From Anaerolineales bacterium (GTDB lineage: Bacteria > Chloroflexota > Anaerolineae > Anaerolineales > UBA11579), in the NCBI GenBank assembly GCA_026129305.1, contig JAHCII010000002.1, forward strand, positions 62,001-126,000: DNA of 64,000 nucleotides. Direction: 5' to 3'. The position numbers were made by a program, and so were the translations under genes. The notes beneath the pieces are model-generated. The model was not told the origin of the DNA and did no database searches. It saw nothing but the letters and a program-made list of their open reading frames with translations. Positions 59,423 to 64,000 of this stretch are shown here, in pieces. Within the stretch, counting starts at the first letter, position 1, and every line of letters begins with the position of its first letter.

Positions 59423-60376
59423 ATGAAGTTATCCCTAGCTGGTTCGCGCTCAGCGTTGCGCCGCATCTTTAGCGATAAGCTGGCTGCCAGGAGCTTTCTC
59501 CTGGCAGCCAGCTTGCCTTTGTTGCTGCTGTTGTTAATGGCCGCTGCGCTGCTGTTTCGCACACTCCCCATCTTCCAGTTTGTCTCACCTTGGGAATTCC
59601 TGACCGGCGATTTGTGGCGGCCAAGCCAGGGCGAATTTGGGCTGAGCACCTTTATCAGCGGCACGCTGTGGGTTACCTTGCTGGCCCTGATCCTGGCCGT
59701 GCCGCCCTGCATTTTTGCGTCGATCTTCCTGGTGGAGTACGCCCGCCGGGGCACTCTGCGCGGCATCCTGCCGGCGATTGACCTGCTGGCGGGCATCCCC
59801 TCTGTGGTGTACGGCGTTTGGGGTTTGCTGGTGGTGGTGCCATTGGTGCCGCGGCTAGGCCAGTTCCTGCGTGGCGTGTTTGGTGATCTGCCCTTCCTGA
59901 CCTCCAGCAACCCCACCGGCTTCAGTATTTTGGCCGGCGGCATTGTTTTGGCGGTGATGATCTCGCCGATTATTGTTTCGATCACGGTGGAGGTGCTGCG
60001 CACTGTGCCGCAGGGCGTGCGTGAGGCCGCCCTGGCGGTGGGCGCCACGCGCTGGCAGGCGATCAAACATGCCGTGCTGCCGAATGCACTGCCTGGCATC
60101 ATCGCCGCGGCGGTGATGGGCCTGTCACGCGCCTTTGGTGAAACCCTGGCGGTGATGATGGTGGTGGGCAACACGCCTGCCATTCCGCGCTCGGTGTTTG
60201 ACCCTGGCTATCCGCTGACGGCGCTGATTGCCAATAACTATGGCGAGATGATGTCCATTCCGCGCTATGACGCGGCTTTGATGGGCGCTGCGCTGCTTTT
60301 GTTGGTGGTGGTGATCATTTTTAATGTCCTCTCGGCAATGGTCTTGGCGCGTTTGGGGCAAGAGGTGAGCTCATGA
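59423..60376 (+). CDS. pstC: Phosphate ABC transporter permease PstC
   Basis: 317 residues, six spans. The EAA-like loop VREAALAVGATRWQAIKHAVLPNALPGIIAA is the contact point for PstB. GLSRAFGETLAVMMVVGN is the PstC signature. Overlaps pstA by four bases. TAGGAGC precedes the ATG. Confidence 0.95.
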   Translation: MKLSLAGSRSALRRIFSDKLAARSFLLAASLPLLLLLLMAAALLFRTLPIFQFVSPWEFLTGDLWRPSQGEFGLSTFISGTLWVTLLALILAVPPCIFASIFLVEYARRGTLRGILPAIDLLAGIPSVVYGVWGLLVVVPLVPRLGQFLRGVFGDLPFLTSSNPTGFSILAGGIVLAVMISPIIVSITVEVLRTVPQGVREAALAVGATRWQAIKHAVLPNALPGIIAAAVMGLSRAFGETLAVMMVVGNTPAIPRSVFDPGYPLTALIANNYGEMMSIPRYDAALMGAALLLLVVVIIFNVLSAMVLARLGQEVSS

Positions 60377-61242
60377 GCATGCAGAAACGCTGGTGGCGGC
60401 GCGCCCACCTGGAAGAGAGTTTGTTTGGCGTGTTGATGCGCCTGTCTGCGGTGGTCCTGGTGCTGGCCCTGGCGGGCATCCTGGGGTCCGTGCTGGTGCG
60501 CGGCCTGCCGGCGATGAGCTGGGACATGATCACCAAGGCGCCCGAGGGCGGCTTTTACCTGGGCGGCGGCGGCGGCCTGCTGAACGCAATTTTAGGCTCC
60601 CTCTATCTGGCCGGCGGCGGCACGGTACTGGCCTTCCTGGTCAGTCTGCCGATTGCGCTGGGTCTGAATGTGTATGCACCCAGTTCGCGCTGGGCTACAT
60701 TCACCCGCCTGACCCTGGACGTGCTGTGGGGGGTGCCCTCGCTGGTCTATGGCGCCTTTGGTTTCCTGATCATGATCTCGATGGGGATGCGGGCTTCACT
60801 GGGCGCCGGTATTTTGGTGGTGAGCTTGCTGCAAATCCCCATTATGGTGCGGGGCATGGATGAAGTTATGCGCTTGATCCCCAGCGGACAGAAAGAAGCC
60901 GCCTTTGGTTTGGGCGCCACCAAGTTGGAGATGGCCCGGGCCGTGGTGCTGCGCCAAAGCTTGCCCGGCATCTTTACCGCCGTGCTGCTGGCCTTTGGCC
61001 GCGGTATTGGCGATGCCGCTTCCGTGTTGTTCACTGCCGGCTTCACCGACCGCATTCCGACATCGCTGGCCGGGCCGGCAGCTTCCCTGCCCTTGGCGGT
61101 CTTCTTCCAGCTCAGCTCGCCGTTCCCGGAAGTGCGCGCCCGCGGTTATGCGGCAGCACTGATCTTAACCGTATTGATTTTGATTGTGAGCGGCCTGTCG
61201 CGCGCCCTGGCGCGCCGCCTGAGCCGCAACGTAGTGAATTAG
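60373..61242 (+). CDS. pstA: Phosphate ABC transporter permease PstA
   Basis: 289 residues, six spans. KEAAFGLGATKLEMARAVVLRQSLPGIFTAVLLAFGRGIGDAASVLFTAG is the PstA-type EAA loop plus signature. ATG overlaps the pstC stop. Confidence 0.95.
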   Translation: MSMQKRWWRRAHLEESLFGVLMRLSAVVLVLALAGILGSVLVRGLPAMSWDMITKAPEGGFYLGGGGGLLNAILGSLYLAGGGTVLAFLVSLPIALGLNVYAPSSRWATFTRLTLDVLWGVPSLVYGAFGFLIMISMGMRASLGAGILVVSLLQIPIMVRGMDEVMRLIPSGQKEAAFGLGATKLEMARAVVLRQSLPGIFTAVLLAFGRGIGDAASVLFTAGFTDRIPTSLAGPAASLPLAVFFQLSSPFPEVRARGYAAALILTVLILIVSGLSRALARRLSRNVVN

Positions 61243-61252
61243 AGGATAGTTG

Positions 61253-62005
61253 ATGGATAGCCATATCTCGATCAAAGATTTGAATGTGTATTACGGGGCC
61301 AATCAGGCACTTAAATCTGTGGACCTGGAAATTCCGCGCAACCAGATCACGGCCATCATCGGGCCCTCCGGTTGCGGTAAGTCGACCCTGCTGAAGACGC
61401 TCAACCGCTTCCATGACCTGGTGGATAACACGCGGGTGGAAGGCGAAGTTAAATTCGACGATATTGACATTTACGCTCCGGATGTGGACGTGACCGAGGT
61501 GCGCACCAAGATCGGCCTGATCGCCCAGCGCCCTTACCTGCTCCCAATGTCTATCTTCGACAATGTAGCCTTCGGCTTGCGCATTCACGATATGACCAAC
61601 CGCCGCGAGGTCAAAGGCCATGTGGAGAAATACTTGAAGCTGGCCGGCTTGTGGGATGAGGTCAAGGACCGCCTGACCCAGCCAGCCACCAGCCTCTCGA
61701 TCGGCCAGCAGCAGCGCCTGTGCCTGGCGCGCGGCCTGGCGGTGGAGCCTGAGGTCTTGCTGGGCGATGAACCCACCTCGGCGCTGGACCCCATTTCCGC
61801 CAAGAACATTGAAGGCAGCCTGAAAGAGCTGAAGAGCCAATACACGATCGTGATCGTGACGCATGTGCTGCGCCAGGCCCGCCGCCTGGCAGACTATGTG
61901 GTCTTCATGTACCTGGGCGAGCTGGTGGAAGCTGGCCCGGCCAGCAAAGTGCTCAGCTCGCCCAAGGACCCCCGCACCAAAGCCTATCTGAGCGGCGAAA
62001 TGTAG
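61253..62005 (+). CDS. pstB: Phosphate ABC transporter ATPase PstB
   Basis: 250 residues. Walker A IIGPSGCGKSTLLKTLNR, signature LSIGQQQRLCLARGLA (Gly to Ile change at the third position), Walker B VLLGDEPTSALDP, H-loop IVTHVLRQARR. It powers phosphate import. No phoU follows, which is unusual. A short direct repeat of its 3' end lies downstream. Confidence 0.95.
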   Translation: MDSHISIKDLNVYYGANQALKSVDLEIPRNQITAIIGPSGCGKSTLLKTLNRFHDLVDNTRVEGEVKFDDIDIYAPDVDVTEVRTKIGLIAQRPYLLPMSIFDNVAFGLRIHDMTNRREVKGHVEKYLKLAGLWDEVKDRLTQPATSLSIGQQQRLCLARGLAVEPEVLLGDEPTSALDPISAKNIEGSLKELKSQYTIVIVTHVLRQARRLADYVVFMYLGELVEAGPASKVLSSPKDPRTKAYLSGEM

Positions 62006-62095
62006 TAAGTCCTGCGAGTTTCCGTCGCAAGACATTAGACTGTTGCGGACCGCACCAAAGCCTATCTGAGCGGCGAAATGTAAGTCCTGCGAGTT
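61973..62095. repeat. Direct repeat of the pstB 3' end
   Basis: 48 bases (61973-62020) covering the last codons of pstB recur at 62051-62095 with one 3-base (GTA) difference, 78 bases apart. Looks like a recent small tandem duplication. Confidence 0.85.
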
Positions 62096-62176
62096 GCCTT
62101 GGGGGAGTGCGGCAAGCTTCCTGGCAGTGACGAAATGCAAACACGGCAGGACTATAATGGGCCGTGGAGGTCTGTT

Positions 62177-63304
62177 ATGGCCCAACTACACTCAGTGGAA
62201 AATCTAAACAAGCGACAGGCCAAGGCGCTGGCTTTGCTGGCCGAGCGCGGCCTGGACGCCTTGGCGGTGAACGCCACCCCCAGCCAGTTTTACCTGGCAG
62301 GCAGCCATTTTCATTTGATGGAGCGCCCCACGCTGCTGTTCCTGACCCCCGGACGCAAGCCGCTGTTTGTGCTGCCCGGCTTTGAAGTGGGCAAGACACA
62401 CAACCTGGGCTATCCGCTGGATACAGTGCCCTTTGGTGAGGACCCGGCCCTGTGGCAGGCCAGCTTTGACCTGGCCGCCAGCCAACTGGGCGCGCCCAAA
62501 CGGATCGGGATAGAGAACCTGCATTTGCGCGTGATGGAACTGCGCTATCTGGAACGCGCCTTCCCGGACGCCAGCTTTGAAGACGCGGGCGACCTGATCG
62601 CCGAGCTGCGCATGACCAAGGATGAAAGCGAGCAAGCCGCCATGCAAGCGGCTGTGGTGATCGCCGAGGCGGCCTTGGAGGCCACGCTGGCCAAGCTGCG
62701 CGTGGGCATGACCGAGATCCAGATCGCCGGCGAATTGATTCAGCAGCTGTACGCCTATGGCAGCGATCCCGAGCTGCCCTTCCAGCCGATCGTGGCCTCC
62801 GGCCCGAACAGCGCCAACCCACATGCCACGGTCAGCGAGCGAGCGCTGCAAGCCGGCGACTTGCTCTTGTTTGACTGGGGCGCCAGCAAGGATGGCTACT
62901 TCTCAGACCTGACGCGCACGGTCGCGGTGGGCGAGGTTGAGCCGGAGTTCAAGAAGATCTACGAGACAGTGCGCCTGGCCAATGCGGCCGCCCGCGAGGC
63001 GGCCCAACCCGGTGCGGCCTGCGGCGATGTGGACGCCGCCGCCCGCGAGGTGATCGAGGACAGCGGCTATGGCGCCCAATTCACGCATCGCACCGGCCAT
63101 GGCCTGGGCATCGAGGCCCATGAGGAACCGTACATGCGGGCGGGCAACCCGATGGTGCTGGAACCCGGCATGACCTTTACCGTTGAACCGGGCATTTATC
63201 TGGACGGCCGCGGCGGGGTGCGCATTGAAGACAACGTGGTCATTACCGAGGATGGCCACAAATCCTTTTCCAGCTTCCCGCGTGAACTGCGCGTGATTGG
63301 GTAG
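62177..63304 (+). CDS. M24-family metallopeptidase (Xaa-Pro aminopeptidase-like)
   Basis: 375 residues. N-terminal creatinase-like domain, then the M24 pita-bread domain with metal ligands: D in LLFDWGA, D in YFSDLTRT, H in HRTGHGLGIEAHEEP, E in FTVEPGIYL and E in VRIEDNVVI. It removes N-terminal residues before Pro. GGAGGTCTG precedes ATG 62177, and a TATAAT lies at about 62153. Confidence 0.93.
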   Translation: MAQLHSVENLNKRQAKALALLAERGLDALAVNATPSQFYLAGSHFHLMERPTLLFLTPGRKPLFVLPGFEVGKTHNLGYPLDTVPFGEDPALWQASFDLAASQLGAPKRIGIENLHLRVMELRYLERAFPDASFEDAGDLIAELRMTKDESEQAAMQAAVVIAEAALEATLAKLRVGMTEIQIAGELIQQLYAYGSDPELPFQPIVASGPNSANPHATVSERALQAGDLLLFDWGASKDGYFSDLTRTVAVGEVEPEFKKIYETVRLANAAAREAAQPGAACGDVDAAAREVIEDSGYGAQFTHRTGHGLGIEAHEEPYMRAGNPMVLEPGMTFTVEPGIYLDGRGGVRIEDNVVITEDGHKSFSSFPRELRVIG

Positions 63305-63306
63305 CG

Positions 63307-64000
63307 ATGCTTGAATGGTTGATCGATAGCGGCGTCGCGTTCATCCTGGCGGTGCAGGGCTGGGCAGGGGGCTTGGCGGAATTTTGGCAGGGGCTTTCCT
63401 TTCTCGGCACTACCGAGTTCTATCTGGTCCTTCTTCCATTAATCTATTGGTGTTTCGATAAGGCTTTGGCTGTGCGGCTTACTTTTTTGCTGCTGACCGG
63501 CTCCGCGCTCAATGTGGTGCTTAAACTGGCCTGGCGTTTGCCGCGTCCCTTCTGGGTCTCTGCGGATATCCACGCCTCACATTTTGAACCCACCTTTGGC
63601 GCGCCCTCCGGCCATTCGCAGACACCGTTCAGCTTATGGGGCCTGGCCGCGGCGACCCTGCGCCGGCCCTGGTTCAGCTGGCTGGCCGCCGCGCTGGTGG
63701 CGCTGATCGGCTTCTCCCGCATCGCGCTGGGCCTGCACTTCCACTTTGATGTGCTCTCCGGCTGGCTGCTGGGCGGCCTGGCCTTGTGGGCCTTCCTGCG
63801 TTTTGAGAAACCTGTGACCACCTGGCTGCTGCGCCTGTCATTGACCCGCCAGGTCCTGGTTGCGTTGGCCACTTCGCTGCTGCTGATCGCCCTCGGCGCC
63901 TTGGCGATCGCTTCGGCGGGCGACTTTGCCATGCCGGCCGACTGGGAACGCAATTCGCTGGCGGTGGTGGGCACTTCTTTGGACGGCGTTTTTAGCCTGA
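63307..64000 (+). CDS. PAP2-superfamily phosphatase, cut by window edge
   Basis: Read directly; the ATG lies two bases after the M24 stop. Starts MLEWLIDSGVAFILAVQGWAG. PAP2 motifs: KLAWRLPRPFW, GAPSGHSQTPFSL and SRIALGLHFHFDVLSGW. Further spans follow to the window end, so it continues for an unknown length. It resembles bacterial lipid-phosphate phosphatases with a C-terminal extension. Second PAP2 gene after the one at 39484. Confidence 0.88.
   Translation, partial: MLEWLIDSGVAFILAVQGWAGGLAEFWQGLSFLGTTEFYLVLLPLIYWCFDKALAVRLTFLLLTGSALNVVLKLAWRLPRPFWVSADIHASHFEPTFGAPSGHSQTPFSLWGLAAATLRRPWFSWLAAALVALIGFSRIALGLHFHFDVLSGWLLGGLALWAFLRFEKPVTTWLLRLSLTRQVLVALATSLLLIALGALAIASAGDFAMPADWERNSLAVVGTSLDGVFSL

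Overview
The window looks like a chromosomal segment of an uncultured or little-studied Chloroflexota bacterium, probably Anaerolineae-like. This is inferred, not proven. The support is high GC, cell-surface lipoproteins with Thr/Pro-rich linkers, NBR1-type Ig, SH3 and FnIII-like modules, TTG/GTG and apparently leaderless starts, and a T-box before leuS. There is no rRNA, CRISPR array, prophage or transposase.

Left edge (1-2.8 kb): a candidate ComQ-ComX-ComP-like quorum-sensing locus. A truncated isoprenyl-synthase-like gene and a 48-residue peptide ending in Trp-Thr-Glu are divergent from a multi-membrane-span HisKA_3 sensor kinase. This is the most exciting item. Next, 2.9-6.4 kb is the conserved rpmH-rnpA-yidD-(PQQ lipoprotein)-yidC-jag block. 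From 6.5 to 13.7 kb come a cobalamin adenosyltransferase, a soluble kinase, and two tandem membrane diguanylate cyclases. From 13.7 to 25.5 kb are secreted proteins: two proteins built from the same roughly 70-residue Cys-containing module, a sigma/anti-sigma-like operon with a PTV-repeat protein, an HD-GYP phosphodiesterase, two cold-shock proteins, and four lipoproteins with TPR, NBR1-Ig or SH3 domains.

From 25.6 to 31.5 kb are housekeeping genes (rdgB, yceD, the main sigma factor rpoD) and corA behind a putative attenuator leader. A 2118-residue secreted M23/FnIII-like protein occupies 31.9-38.3 kb, followed by nfuA, a PAP2 phosphatase and metG. The 42.3-50.7 kb stretch is accessory: a frameshifted AT-rich gene, a TetR locus, a toxin-antitoxin-like pair under a palindromic operator, a HhH-AlkD fusion, an ECF42-type sigma factor with its YCII/DGPF partner, small stress-type enzymes, and several dispersed palindromic repeats. 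One such repeat lies in frame inside metG.

The right part (50.7-64 kb) holds a membrane-protein/Xre pair with a textbook promoter, lgt, T-box-controlled leuS, two tRNA-Ala genes, an MFS transporter flanked by two paralogous membrane proteins (one behind a DtxR/MntR-like palindrome), the pstSCAB phosphate operon without phoU, an M24 peptidase and a truncated PAP2 gene. Three genes carry frameshifts, two of them with two compensating shifts, so local indel errors or recent decay should be considered.
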